NCBI GenBank assembly: GCA_963924555.1
Contig: OZ004586.1
Coordinates: 434,001-498,000, forward strand
Reading direction: 5' to 3'
Source of the DNA: Crambe crambe
Taxonomy: Eukaryota; Porifera; Demospongiae; Poecilosclerida; Crambeidae
Length of the DNA stretch: 64,000 nt
Shown piece after piece: positions 21,703 through 34,500 of the stretch. Under the pieces are notes generated by a model, which made no database searches, was not told the origin of the DNA, and saw nothing but the letters and a program-made list of their open reading frames with translations. Position 1 is the first letter of the stretch. The number at the start of each line of letters is the position of its first letter. A program made the translations under genes and the position numbers.

Positions 21703-24700
21703 CTAACAGTGTGAGTGGAAATAATCCACCACTTCACTGTGACCCTCTGCTTGGGCCAGCTGGAGTGGAGTCTTGTTAAACATGTTTCTGATGTTTGGGG
21801 AGCAATGGAGATGTTCGATGAAATACTTGATAGTTGCAAGTTGACCATACTCTGCTGCCCAGTGAAGTGGAGTTCCAAGATCTTTGTCTTGTAACATAGC
21901 GTTGCATCCTTTGACTTCAGTTAGATATCGGATGATGGATAGGTGTCCATCAATGGCTGCAATATGTAAAGGTGTAGAATTGTTGTCATCCAGAGAATTG
22001 GGGTCACAGGCATGATTCTCTATGAGATTCTTGACGAGGTGGAGGTGACCTTCTTGTGAAGCATTGTGAAGTGGTCGTCTTCCATACTCACCAGGAACAT
22101 TCGGATTGCACTGCATAATATTTATTAAATAGTCACAAACATCACTATGTCCATGAAGGGCTGCATGGTGAAGTGGTGTGGTGTTCCTCTTGTTCCTACA
22201 GAGAGGATCACACCTCATGTCTTCACATAGATATTGCACTATTGATAAGTGCCCATCCTGTGCAGCATAATGTAGGGGGGTGGCATGATTATCATTTCTA
22301 CTCTCAGGGTCACACCCACACTCCATTATCAGGAACTTGACAATGGACAAGTGACCCTTCTGTGCAGCATCAAAAAGAGGTCCTCCACCATGCTTACCAC
22401 CATCTGGAAGGTTGGGGTCACAATTGCAGTCGTGGATAACATATTTCAATATGTTGATGTGACCATTCAGAGCTGCAATGTGGACGGGAGAAGTCTGATA
22501 CTTTGTGAAATCCTTGAAAATATCTTCCATCTTCATGAAGGTCAGCATTGTCTCCATCAAGTACTTCACTACTTTTAAATTTCCACCCATACAAGCTCTG
22601 TGTAGAGGTGAGAAACCTTCCTCGTCCTGCTCAAGGGGATCTACTTGGTGCTTGTCGACTAGATACTGTACTATGTTGAGATGACCTGTTTCAGCTGCTT
22701 GGTGTAATGGTGTCATTCTATATTGACCTAACGCCGCAGGGTTGCATAGCTCACTTTCGATCAGGTACTCCAGCACTTCCAATCTTCCATTGATAGCTGC
22801 TAGATGTAGTGATGTATTATTGTTCCCATCTTTTGTTAAGGGGTTGAGTCCCTTTGTGATGAGACGCTTCACTTCTTCCAGGTCTCCTATTTCGGCAGCA
22901 TGATGCAATTCCAAGCTCTGCTTGGTGGTGGTTTCTGCTGAGACTATCATGTCCAGTCGTGGGTCCTTCAAGTCTCTCCCAACATAGTCCTGTCATGTGA
23001 GGGAAGGAAATTCTCACTCTAGTACTAACATAATAGAGGAATTGTTGACTTATTAGCTATAGAAGTCTGGAAATTTATGGACTGTGCCACAGACATTACA
23101 ACCATTGTTTACAAGTAACAGCAATTAGAAAATACATGGAAATGAAATTAATCAAATACAAGTAAGCTGTAACCATGGATATTAAAACTAGCAAACATTA
23201 GGTGTGAGTAAAATGACTATGCTCGATTGTTTTCTTGATCTCCAATTCTACCTATTAAGCTTCTTAAACATTGTTCTATATGTAGCAATAAATTTATCAG
23301 CATTGAAGATATTCTTCTCTCATTAAATGAAGTGACAAAACCCTTTCATAAGCTTAAGCTCAATTATGCCCTAAAAGTTATTATGTCTAAATGTAAAAGA
23401 ATATGCTACATCATTTATTCATTAAAAATTTCCGAATTGGGTAGAACTAGTAGCACGTTGACATCTTTGTGTTAGGGGAATGATGATTTTAAAATCCTTA
23501 CCTGGAACACAGACATTACAACCATTGTTTACAAGTAACAGAAATTAAAAAATACATTGAAACTAAATACAAATAAGCTGTAACCATGGATATTAAAATT
23601 AATAAAAACCTGATGTAAATGAATATGCTTCCAAATAATGTTTTTATATTAGGAGGAATGATGACTTGTAAAATACTTACCTGGAACTCATCAGAGATAT
23701 AGGTCCCGAGTCCTGATGTGAATATGCTTCCACCATCATCTGAGTGAGTGGCAATACCTGTTCCAGTGATGTCACTAACTGCACCAGATGCTGAGTCAGC
23801 ATCATCATCACCATCTCTACCCTTCACCTTAAGGGCAGCCATTTCCCCCACTAGAGAGAGGACAGGGTCTGGGTAGGAGAAGAGACATCAGATGACGTCT
23901 AATACCAATGGAGAGAACTCACCTTTTCCCTCATCATCAGTTGAGACCTGAGAAGAAAGATCGAGACTCTGGTCTCCATAGCTGATATTCACGAACCCCA
24001 GACTTTTCAGAGCAAGCTTTTGTTCTTCAGTAATAACATCTATCATGTTGTTATCCAAAGTTCGGTATTTCATCTTGCAACCTTCATCAATACACAGCAG
24101 TCGTAACACTGGACCTCCCAATGCAATTTTCATCCTTTTCTCTAGTTTTCCAAATTCTTCAATGGTCATTTTGTCAAGCTCTATTTCACTTTCCAGAGAG
24201 ACAACTTTTTCTGATTTCTCTGCATTACCAAATGCATCACTTGGACATTCACAAACTCGTCTTTTAGAATACTCCTGGATCTTTTGTTTAAAACTTTTAA
24301 GTGCCTCTTTATTTTCCCTTCCACCAAATTTCTTAATCCAAAGCTTTATAATATGATGATCGTGAAAAGAGCAAAATCTAGACACTCTACGAAAAGCTTC
24401 AGTCATTGTATCAGAACCTTCCAACAATTTTTCTTCAAATTTCATATCATAAAGATTAAGGAGGCTTAGAAAGTCATCGAATGTGTACGATTCTCGTACA
24501 GACTTCTGAAGACCAAAGATGAGTTTAAAAAATCTAGTTTTAATCTGTTCAGTTTCCTGATAAAGCTGACTCATTTTAATCTTTTTTTCATCTTCTGACA
24601 TTCCATGAGTTGGGAGAAAAGGAAAATGTGGAATAAGTTCCACAAGACTTAGCACTGAAAAATTATAGTTATTAATACTTAGCATAGAAACACTTCAAAT

Positions 24701-25439
24701 AACATACCTGAACTGGCGCATGAACTGACAGTAGAGGCAGCAGATTCATGATATTGAGTTTTCAGTTGATCTGTTGAAGTGACAATGAGAATTGATCACG
24801 ATATACATAAAATCTTTACCTTGTGCTATCTGTTGAGCCAGTCCTCCATGATCAATAGTTCTGAGTGCTCTCATCAAGCTCTCCCAGGTGGGTTTACCAC
24901 TCTCCTTCATCACATTATCTCGCTGATTGAGCCAAGCCAAAACCAATCCTTCACATAATGAATCAGATGTCATCCTATCCAAGGTGGTGTAGCGGAGTCC
25001 CAGAGCCCCACCCAACGATTTCAAGTCTTTTAAAAGTAGATCTTTCAAACTTTGACAGACTTTAAAATGATCATCAACTTTTAGTTGTGCTACAAAAAAA
25101 AGGAAAAAAATTGGATGGGCTACAGTGACATAGGATATCATTTCTCAAAATGATTTGTTAGACTTACTCTCTGGACCTGGGTTAGATTCGACATCACCAC
25201 AGAGTATCAAGAGAGAGGGGAGAACTGTCTGTGCAAAGGACAGGTTGAGAAGGGAGCCATGATCCCCCAGATCAGCATGAACACAGAAGGTGTTTGGTGT
25301 GGGGGAAGAGAGATCACCAACAAGCACTGGATAAAGAAAGGATGAGTGTCTAGTTATCACTAAAGGAAGTTGGAAAAGCTATGTAGGTGGGAATAAAACA
25401 CAGCTACATACCTTTGAGGGTTTTACCGGCTTCTTTCAT
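21703..25439 (-). CDS. ANK3: intact 2A / death-domain / central-domain Y / ankyrin gene
   Basis: Seven exons, all with GT-AG ends and consistent phases: 25412-25439 (MKEAGKTLK), 25168-25359, 24820-25089, 24708-24770, 23923-24654, 23681-23850, 21703-22989; together about 913 residues. Residues 1-71 are the leader ending GDVESNPG, with P72 starting the downstream product. The death domain (about 74-162) has the expected tryptophans in AWLNQ and PTWESL. Then come a Ser/Thr-rich linker, the unnamed central domain (about 185-428: VELIPHFPFLPTHG, FDDFLSLL, RFCSFHDHHIIKLWIKKFG, YSKRRVCECP), an acidic DGDDDADSA linker and about 12 ankyrin repeats (TPLHxAAxxGHLxIVxYL) ending HSHC-stop. AATAAA at 21523-21528. 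Death domains mediate homotypic assembly, usually in immune or apoptotic signalling; the role here is inferred. Confidence 0.9.
25172..25198 (-). other. 2A ribosome-skipping motif of ANK3
   Basis: GDVESNPGP, preceded by VLPSLLILC. The exon ends two codons later, and the next exon gives TQLKVDD, the death-domain start, so skipping would release a cytosolic product beginning Pro-Glu-Thr. Confidence 0.9.
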
Positions 25440-25661
25440 ACTTGCAATGAAATCCTGGAAATGATTTCACTAGATCTATGGCAATTATTATTATGGTTTA
25501 TTCTATAGATCCTAAACGAGCCCCACCTCCAAGACGTTTGAATTTTCTAAGACTAGATAATTACTCAGTTTATCGTAGGACTTCAAAACTGGCAGGACAA
25601 AAAAAATGGATGAAAGGAGGGCGTGGTGCAGTCGGGGATTCCCTTATGTAAACAAACTTTA

Positions 25662-25673
25662 TGCGCATGTTCA
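25662..25673 (-). promoter_or_regulatory. NRF1-like site upstream of ANK3
   Basis: TGCGCATGTTCA, 223 bp upstream of the first ATG, in a stretch shared with ANK7 and resembling that of ANK4. Confidence 0.35.
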
Positions 25674-25708
25674 GTAAGAATACATTATTCATGAACCCCA
25701 CCCAGCTA

Positions 25709-25957
25709 TTAAAATGAGCATGCCATGTGAGTGTCCACTTCGCCATTCATGTCCACGATTTCTCCAGAACGGTGCACCAGAAAACCGTCCAGAACTCGTG
25801 TACACATGTCCTGTCTCTCGATCTCATTCAGATCTGCTTCTGTGAAAGCAAATGTCACTTCTGGGAGGTTATCAGTCAAGAGTCTTCCTCTATTCAGTTG
25901 GTGTTGTGTGTCAAGATCAATAGGTATGGGTATTAAGGTCATGTTGTTGATGAGTGC
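25709..25957 (-). pseudogene. Unidentified conserved exon, copy upstream of ANK3
   Basis: Minus-strand frame with IPIDLDTQHQLNRGRLLTDN, NLPEVTFAFTEADLNEIERQ and DGFLVHRSGEIVDMNGEVDT. I do not recognise the protein. It recurs upstream of ANK2, ANK4, ANK5 and ANK7, between the ANK promoter and the plus-strand fragments, so it is part of the duplicated block. It may be a terminal exon of another neighbouring gene. Confidence 0.45.
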
Positions 25958-26064
25958 AAAGTAGTCAAAGATCAGCGAAGTGGTGTTATTAAATTGTTAG
26001 CTTCGTGCCCCCTGAAATACCGAAGCAGCTATTTTGTCCCCCTTAAATCAAATCTTAAATGCAG

Positions 26065-26096
<32 letters not shown>
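26065..26096. repeat. Poly-C run (32 bases)
   Basis: An uninterrupted C tract at the junction between ANK3 upstream sequence and IARS fragment II. The equivalent junction at 63,740-63,766 has 27 C. Its length may be unreliable in assembly. Confidence 0.8.
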
Positions 26097-28200
26097 AGAG
26101 CCAGAGAACAAGAAACCATTTGAGAACACCTTCCATGCTGATTTTATCATTGAAGGGATAGATCAGATGTGAGGATGGTTCTACACTCTCCTGTTCTTCG
26201 GGAGGCCACCATTAAAGAAATGGTCTTGTTTTGGCCAGGTATGGAACTGATAGTGGGTGTGTGTGTGGTTAGGAGATAGTGGGCATATACATGTGGACAT
26301 GTTGCCAAATCATTCTTTAATTTTGGGACAGAGAAAAGTGTCCTAATTAAAGGGCATCCTCATTATAGGGATCAATTAATACAAATTAAGTGTCCTGATT
26401 AGAGGTCCCCTCTATAGAAGACGTCGATTAGAGATGGAAAGTGTCCTTTATAGAATGTGTCCTTTGAGGTACCCTCTCTCTGTATAGTGATGGACAGAAG
26501 ATGAGTAAGCATCTGAAGAACTACCCTGACCCTGTGAACGTGGTGAATAAGTTTGGTGCAGATGCCCTCCATCTCTACCTGGTGAACTCTCCCGTGGTCA
26601 GGGCAGAGACGCTCAAGTTCAAGGAGTCGGGTGTGAAGGACGTGGTGAAGGATGTCTTCCTTCCTTGGTTCAACGCTTATAGGTTTCTTATGCAGAATGT
26701 GGAGGGACTCAAGGAGGTGTGGCTTGATCATTGCCGAGCTTGACCTGTTTGTATTGAAATTTGATGTTGTTTAGGAGGACGGAGTGTCCTTTGAGTGTAA
26801 GGAGGACCCACCAACATTATGGATCGATGGATCCTCAGTTTTACCCAGTCCCTCGTCACCTATGTCAGAGAGGAAATGGCCAGTAAGTGATTGGGGAAGG
26901 GGAGGTGGGGGGAGGGGGGATGTGAGGTGTAAGAAAGGAAGGGGTGGTATGTTATTGGAAACGATTGTGTGGACGTGCTATGATGTTGTTCGGTTCCAAT
27001 AATAATAATAATGGGCTCTTTTGATTCTCTCTCCCACAGAGTACCATCTCTACACTGTCATGCCAAGACTCGTCAAGTTCATAGAACAACTCACCAACTG
27101 GTATGTCTGCTTCAACAGAAAAAGAATCAAGATGAGTACTCGGTCCTCATAATTATTGGAAGGAACTAGACCTGATTTGAGAGGTACTCTTCTTTCAAAG
27201 TTAGTAATAATGCTATGAGATGCAAGAATTGATTAGGGAGCTGTCAGCTTGTGTGATATTTCATCTGGCTGTTCCCAATAGAGGGCCTATAGCATGGTCA
27301 CATGACAGGGGTGTGGTTATCCACATCTTAGAGGGCATTAGTCATATGATTATGACAGTCTCATTGACTTTGGCTCATCATAACTCATGACTACTAGTGG
27401 CCATGAGCTGGAAATTTAGTGTATTAACAGAAGTTTGAAACAAATTGATTGAGAAATAGTAAATTCAAGTAAGACAGAATCAGATTTATTTGATTTCTTT
27501 ATGGAACTATAACATTATATAGACCACATGACAGGAATTTGGTTCATCAAAGAAATAGAATTTCTACAGGGTTGACTGTCACAATTATACTTATCTTATT
27601 ATGTGGGAGACCCTTTACCCAACTGCCATAATGTCTATAGGGGGAGCAGGGAAGAGAGGACTGCCTCCAGTCAATGCAGACCCTGTGTTCTGTGGTGTAC
27701 CTGATGACGTGCATGATGGCCCCCTTCACCCCCTTCTTCACTGAGCACATGTTTCAGAACCTCCGTCACCTCCAAGGCTGGGTTCTCTCCGAAGAGAATG
27801 CCAGCGTCCATTTCCTGATGCTCCCAAAACCAAGGCAAGTCAGATAGAAATAACTGCTCATTTTCAAGGAATTGGTTAAGGGTATTTGACCTGTACTTGT
27901 GCATGGAAACCCCCAAAAATTGTATTGTAGTTTAAAAAATGGATAGTACATGCAGTATGAGTCCCTAATGATGATGACCCTTTACCTTGCAGTGTAATGT
28001 GGAGGTAAAACTGATTTAATGAGCCTGAAGGAATTAACCATGTTGACATGGCATCAAATGTTTGGATTGTTTTATCCTTCCATTTTCCTCACTCTTGTTC
28101 AACAGGTCAGACCTGATTGACGTAGGTATTGAGAGAATTGTGGCGAGAAAGGTCAGTCCATCCACATACATTAGAGTATAGGTTTCACCTTTCTCAGCCA

Positions 28201-28203
<3 letters not shown>

Positions 28204-28238
<35 letters not shown>
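28204..28238. repeat. (TC)n microsatellite
   Basis: In the intron before IARS exon 7. The paralogous tract in fragment III (52,171-52,310) is four times longer. Confidence 0.9.
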
Positions 28239-28240
<2 letters not shown>

Positions 28241-28369
28241 AAGGGGGACTTTAAGAAGGTTGCCCCTGCAATCAAGAAACTGATGAGTCAGCAATTAACT
28301 GAGAAATTGAAGTCTTGGGTCACACTCTCTCAAAGGAAGACATCAAGGGTAAATGTTATAATCTATGAA

Positions 28370-28575
28370 CAAAAAATGTGTCCTGATTTGAGAAGTGTCC
28401 TGATTTGAGAGGTGTCCTGAGAAGTCTCCTGATTATTTCAGAGGATAATCATCATAAATATAGCAATGGGACACAGAAAAATGTCTTGATTAGAGAGGTG
28501 TCCTGATAAGGAACATCCTGATTAGAGGTGTCCTGATTAGAAGTGTCCTGATTAGTAAAATGTTCTGATAAGAGA
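28370..28575. repeat. Minisatellite GTCCTGATTTGAGAG / GTCCTGATTAGAG
   Basis: The IARS-intron minisatellite family in the intron after exon 7. A further array is at 29,150-29,350 after the last exon. Confidence 0.75.
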
Positions 28576-29640
28576 ATTTCCTAAGTGCTATAATTACTAA
28601 GAACTTTGAAGGGTCTCATCCTTGGATTTAAGTAATATCAGTCTACTAAAACATTAGAATGATACTTCTGTGTTTCCTATTTCTTTATACACGGTAGACC
28701 CCGCCCTCTCCAGCAAGTACTGTGCTTACACTGATGGAGAGCTATTGGTGCTACTGGATGTGACCCCGTCCCAGGAAATGCTGGATGAGGGTGTAGCACG
28801 TGAGGTCATCAATAAGATCCAAAACTGAGAAAGAAAGTAAAAGTGGAGATATTACTTACAAACTTGAAAGTTTTGAACCTGCTGTTGTGGACTTTCCCAC
28901 TTTAGGCGGGCTTGCAGCCTCGTGACACGGTGATAGTGATTTGGGAGGCACTGGGAGAGTTGGAACAGGCCCACGCACTCAGGAACGTCATCGGACAGTA
29001 CAAAGACCACATTGAGGGAACAACCAAGGGTCCCATAGTGCAAAGGTCATCCAAAACTGACCTCAGCAATGTGAAACAAAGGGTAAGAAATTGATAGTGG
29101 ACAATTATTTATCGATTGCTGGACAGTCTAAATGGAGCATCACTTAATGTGTGTCCTGATTAGAGGTGTCCTTTAGAAGTGTCCTGATCAGGTGTCCTTT
29201 AGAAGTGTCCTGATTAGAGGTATCCTTTAGAAGTGTCCTTTAGAAGTGTCCTGATTAGAGGTATCCTTTAGAAGTGTCCTGATTAGAGGTATCCTTTAGA
29301 AGTGTCCTGATTAGAGGTATCCTTTAGAGGTGTCCTTTCGAAGTGTTTTGATTAGGTGTCTCAAGGTACCTTATTAATAAGCACACAGTTAAATTAGGTC
29401 AATGGATCATTAATAATTTATACACAGAGAGAGAGAGAGAGCGAGAAATGACTGCTGGTCACTGGTCATTTCCAAACCACTTCTTGGATAATGACCAACT
29501 AAATTTCAGTATTTAAGTATTGCAGGATAAGGAATGTCCGACCTAACCAATCAAGTTGTACCTCTGCACACAGACTCTCAGCAGACTTTCTTAATTAAAG
29601 ATATCCTAAATTGAAGTTCTATTGTCTCCATTTTGTTCAG

Positions 29641-30725
29641 GTTGTCCTTGTGATGTTTGCTCCAACAACCCAGAGGAGAGGCTAACAGCTGATAAGGCAT
29701 TCGTGGTACTCTCCCTCTTCAATGTGCTGAGATTTCCCCTCACCATGCTCCCAGTGGTGGTCACTAACTTGAGACAGGTGATCACTACACAACATAGTCA
29801 CCAGCTTGATAGAGGTACGTAACTAAGTACATGCCAGCTGGATACAGGTAATTGTGATGATGACCTTTCACCCTCATATGCAGACATATAAATATGTACC
29901 TATATATATTGCATGTCCTACCCTGTTGACCTTGAGTAAACATCATGTGCACTCACCCCACAATGCTCTAGTATAGTGAACCTGTATTAAAAAACCACCC
30001 TATTTAGAGACCACCCTATTTAGAAACCACCCTATTTAGAGACCACCTCTCTTTAAAGACCACCCTATTTAGAAACCACCCTATCTAGAGAGCACCTCTC
30101 TTTAAAGACCACTTGGTTATGTCCCAATAGTGCTTGTATACTATTGATTTGACCTCTGACCTTTCCCATTAAGAGACCACCTTTTGGTGGTCCAGAGGTG
30201 GTCACTATAGATGGGTTCACTGTATAACACACCACATACCTACAACCACTCGTGTGAAGTGCACTTGAACTCACTTCAACTAGTTGAAGTGCAGAGTTGT
30301 GGGTGAGTGGGTTAAAGCACTGTCTGAGTGGGTGACTGAACTCTTGCTCTCTTACAGGTTGAGTGGTTGATCTTCTGTTTGAGTGAGACACAATTAAGTT
30401 ATAACTTATACATATCATGTGATGTGTTGTGGTTGCTAGGTGACTAGTAGTAAACCCACAGTATTTGTTCAACAATGTTGAAGTTACCCTATTCTGATTT
30501 AATTTGTTCTATTTTTGGTTTGACTTGATAGTCCCTACCTATACATAAAAACATTCAGTTGTATGTCTGCTGGTCTTGATGACTCAACTGTTTTCCTCCA
30601 TGTATAGGCTAGTGTGTCTGTGAAGAGGCTCACAAAATGAAGAATTGGATCCAGATGTCATTAACTGGACGCCAGAACTGGACCTTAACTTAAAACCTAC
30701 ATTCGATGTCTGCAGAGCCCAGAAA
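29641..30725 (+). pseudogene. ABCC/MRP exon pair, copy III
   Basis: The first exon 29641-29777 is intact apart from the missing AYNA; the second starts at 30608 (ASVSVKRL) with the SKFLQNEE coding part deleted, then EELDPDVINWTPELDLNLKP appears in part before joining MAP3K tail sequence. Confidence 0.7.
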
Positions 30726-31087
30726 GAAAGGACGACAGTAAGTGAACTTATTTGGTGATATAAATATTGGAATCCTTTACCTATTATTGCAGTGGAGAGT
30801 TAGTTCAGGACTATTGACTAGATATCTCTCTCCCCTTCACTCCAGGTGGCTCTGTAACGCCCACCGTAGCCAAGCCTAAGATAAACTCCATGACTGCCAT
30901 TGCTCGGAGTTTCTTTGAGAACATGTCCAAGAAGTTTAAAAGTAGTGGTAACCATCTCCAACACTCTGCTGAGCTGGAAGACAGTGGCTTCCAGGTAGAA
31001 GACTCACAGGATTGGCAATCTGAGTGTATCTTAATGATTATGCATTGTCTTTTGATGCAGAGTCCTCACCTCAAGCTGGTGTCCTGA
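30725..31087 (+). pseudogene. MAP3K tail exons, unit 3
   Basis: The last exon from 30846 (SGSVTPTVAKPKINSMTA) reads on past the usual end, because the final TAG is TGG here, adding about 19 codons to a stop at 31087. Confidence 0.6.
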
Positions 31088-31573
31088 ATGATACATGAAC
31101 CCTTTCCACTGTTCTGTTAAAAATAACATGACTGTGTGAAATTCATTGTTTTGTATAATACCATGATTAATTCTATGAAGCTCCACCCACCAGTGATTCA
31201 GAGGGTAATTAAACTAGCACATCAAGCATTCTATTCACCACATCAAAGGAAGTTCTCCACATCAAAGTATCTACCCACCAGTGTTTCAGAGGGGTGATTA
31301 AGACACATCAAAAGAATTCACCACATCAAAGGAAGTTATAACCACATCAAAGGAATTTAGGTCCTTCATCATGTGAATGTCATTTTTTGGCGCTTTATTT
31401 TGAAATAATTTTAATAATTATACAAACAAAATCCACAAAATTATAATGTGAGAAGTGAAACAAAAAGTGTAAGTGAAGCAAATAGAACTGACCATGTGAG
31501 TGAGGGGAACCAAAATTATTACAAAATGAACACAATACAATAAATAGTGGTCAGTACATAGTTATGGAGGAGA

Positions 31574-34500
31574 CTAACAATGTGAGTGGAAATAACCCAC
31601 CACTTCACTGTGACCCTTTGCTTGGGCCAGCTGGAGTGGAGTCTTGTTAAACATGTTTCTGATGTTTGGGGAGCAATGGAGATGTTCAATGAAATACTTG
31701 ACAGTTGCAAGCTGACCATACTCTGCTGCCCAGTGAAGTGCAGTGCCATACTTCTTGTCTTGTAACATAGCGTTGCATCCTTTGACTTCAGTTAGATATC
31801 GGATGATGGATAGGTGTCCTTTGATGGCTGCAATATGTAAAGGTGTAGAATTGCTGTCATCCAGAGAATTGGGGTCGCAGGCATGATTCTCTATGAGATT
31901 CTTGATGAGGTGGAGGTGACCTTCTTGTGAAGCATTGTGAAGTGGTCGTCTTCCACACCATCCAGGAATATTAGCATTGCACTGCATAATGTTTATTAAA
32001 TAGTCACAAACATCACTATGTCCATTACGGGCTGCATGGTGAAGTGGTATGCTGTTCCGCTTGTCCCTACAGAGAGGATCACACCTCATGTCTTCACATA
32101 GATATTTCACTATTGATAAGTGCCCATTCTGTGTAGCAAGACCTAGGGGGGTGACATGCTCATCATTTCTACTCTCAGGGTCACACCCACACTCCATTAT
32201 CAGGAACTTGACAATGGACAAGTGACCCCACTGTGCAGCACTAAAAAGAGGTCCTCCACCATGCACACCATTAGGAAGGTTGGGGTCACAATTGCAGTCA
32301 TGGATAAAATATTTCAATATTTCGATGTGACCAAACTGAGCTGAAATGTGGATGGGAGAAGTCTGATGCTTTGTGAAATCCTTGAAAATATCTTCCATCT
32401 TCATGAAGGTCAGCATTGTCTCCATCAAGTACTTCACTACTTTTAAATTTCCACCTATACAAGCTCTGTGTAGAGGTGAGGCACCATACTCGTCCTGCTC
32501 AAGGGGATCAACTTGGTGCTTTTCGACTAGATACTGTACTATGTTGAGATGACCATTAAAAGCTGCTTGGTGTAATGGCATCGCTCCATATTGACCTAAC
32601 GCCGCAGGGTTGCATAGCTCACTTTCGATCAGGTACTCAAGCACTTCCAACCTTCCGTTGATAGCTGCTAGATGTAGTGATGTATTATTGTTCGCATTTT
32701 TTGTTAAGGGGTTGAGTCCCTTTGTGATGAGACGCTTCACTTCTTCCAGGTCTCCTCTTTTGGCAGCATGATGCAATTCCAAGCTCTGCTTGGTGGTGGT
32801 TTCTGCTGAGACTATCATGTCCAGTCGTGGGTCCTTCAAGTCTCTCTCAACATAGTCCTGTCATGTGAGGGAAGGAAATTCTCACTCTAGTACTAACATA
32901 ATAGAGGAATTGTTGACTTATTAGCTCTAGAAGTCTGGAAATTTATGGATTGTGCCACAGACATTACAACCATTGTTTACAAGTAACAGCAATTAGAAAA
33001 TACATGGAAATTAAATTAATCAAATACAAGTAAGCTGTAACCATGGATATTAAAATTAGTAAACATTAGGTGTGAGTAAAATTACTCTGCTCCATTGTTT
33101 TCTTGATCTCCAATTCTATCTATTATGCTTCTTAAACATTGTTCTATATGTAGCAATAAATCTATCAGCATTGAAGATATTCTTCTCTCATTAAATGAAG
33201 TGACAAAACCCTTTCATAAGCTGTGTAGATGAGGGTTGAACTAAGAGGACTCTCTTGAAAAGGGAAAACAATGAGGGTAATTCATCCTGGCTCACTGAAC
33301 CTCAGAAAGGTCTATGAGTAATTGCCTATTAAGCCCTAAAGTTATTATGTCTAAATGTAAAAGAATATGCTACATCATTTATTCTTCCCTAATTATCGAA
33401 AATTTTGGAATTAGGTGGAACTAGTAGAACGTTGATATTTTTACGGTAGGGGAATGATGATTTTAAAATCCTTACCTGGAACCCAGACATTACAACCATT
33501 GTTTACAAGTAACAGCAATTAAAAAATACATGGAAATTAAATACGAATAAGCTGTAACCATGGATATTATTAGTAAAACCTAATGTAAATGAGTAATGCT
33601 ATCATCTCTGAAATTTCCAAATAATATCAGTAGCAGGTTGATGCTTTTATGTTAGGGGGAATGATTATTTTTTATATCCTTACCTGGAACTCATCAGAGA
33701 TATCGGTACCGAGTCCTGATGTGAATATGCTTCCACCATCATCTGAGTGAGTGGCAATATCTGTTCCAGTGATGTCACTAACTGTGCCAAATGCTGAGTC
33801 AGCATCATCATCACCATCAATACCCTTCACCTCAAGGGCAGCCATTTCCCCTACTAGAGAGAGGACAGGGTCTTGGTAGGAGAAGAGATATCAGATGATG
33901 TCAAATACCAAAGGAGAGAACTCACCTCTTCCCTTATCAGAAGAAAGATTGAGACTCTGGTCTCCATAACTGATACGCACGAACCCCAGACTTTGCATAG
34001 CAAGCTGTTGTTCTTCAGTAATAGCATCTATTATGCCGTCATCCAAAGCTCGGTACTTCAGCTCGATACAACCTTCATCAATATGTAGCAGTCGTAACAC
34101 TGGACCGCCCAATGCTCTTCTCATAGCATGCTCCAGTTTCTCAAACTCTTCAACAGTTGTTTTATCAATTTTCATTTCACTTTTGAGAGCGAGTGTTTTT
34201 TCTGATTCTTCTTCGTTACCAAATGTATTGCTCGGACATTCACAAATTTGCCTCTTGGAATAATCTTGAAATCTCTTCCTGAAATCTTTGAGTGCTTCTT
34301 TATTACTTGTCGTACCAAATCTGTTCATTAAAAGTTTGATCAGATCACGGTCATAGAAAGACCAAAACTTTGATGCTTTGCGAAATGCTTCTGCTATGGT
34401 TTTGCAGCCTTGTAGTAATTCTTCAAACTTTGCTTCATGGTAGGTTAGGAAGCTGTGAAGATCATCTAGTGTGCACTTTTCTTCGACAGACTTTTGAAGA

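Larger units (their letters stand above)
26093..29081 (+). pseudogene. IARS1: IARS fragment II (isoleucyl-tRNA synthetase, 3'-half exons)
   Basis: Exons: about 26093-26238, 26488-26716 (GQKMSKHLKNYPDP, FGADALHLYL), 26775-26882, 27040-27131 (YHLYTVMPRLVKF), 27641-27834 (EDCLQSMQTLCSVVYLM, APFTPFFTEHMFQNLRHL), a shortened 28106-28151, partial 28240-28350, about 28690-28840 (LLVLLDVTPSQEMLDEG), and 28906-29081 (VIWEALGELEQAHALRNVIG). Lesions: the first exon joins poly-C with frameshifts, the fourth donor is lost (AAGATGAG), the sixth exon is internally deleted, and the seventh lacks its first half. The KMSKS loop itself is readable. Confidence 0.85.
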
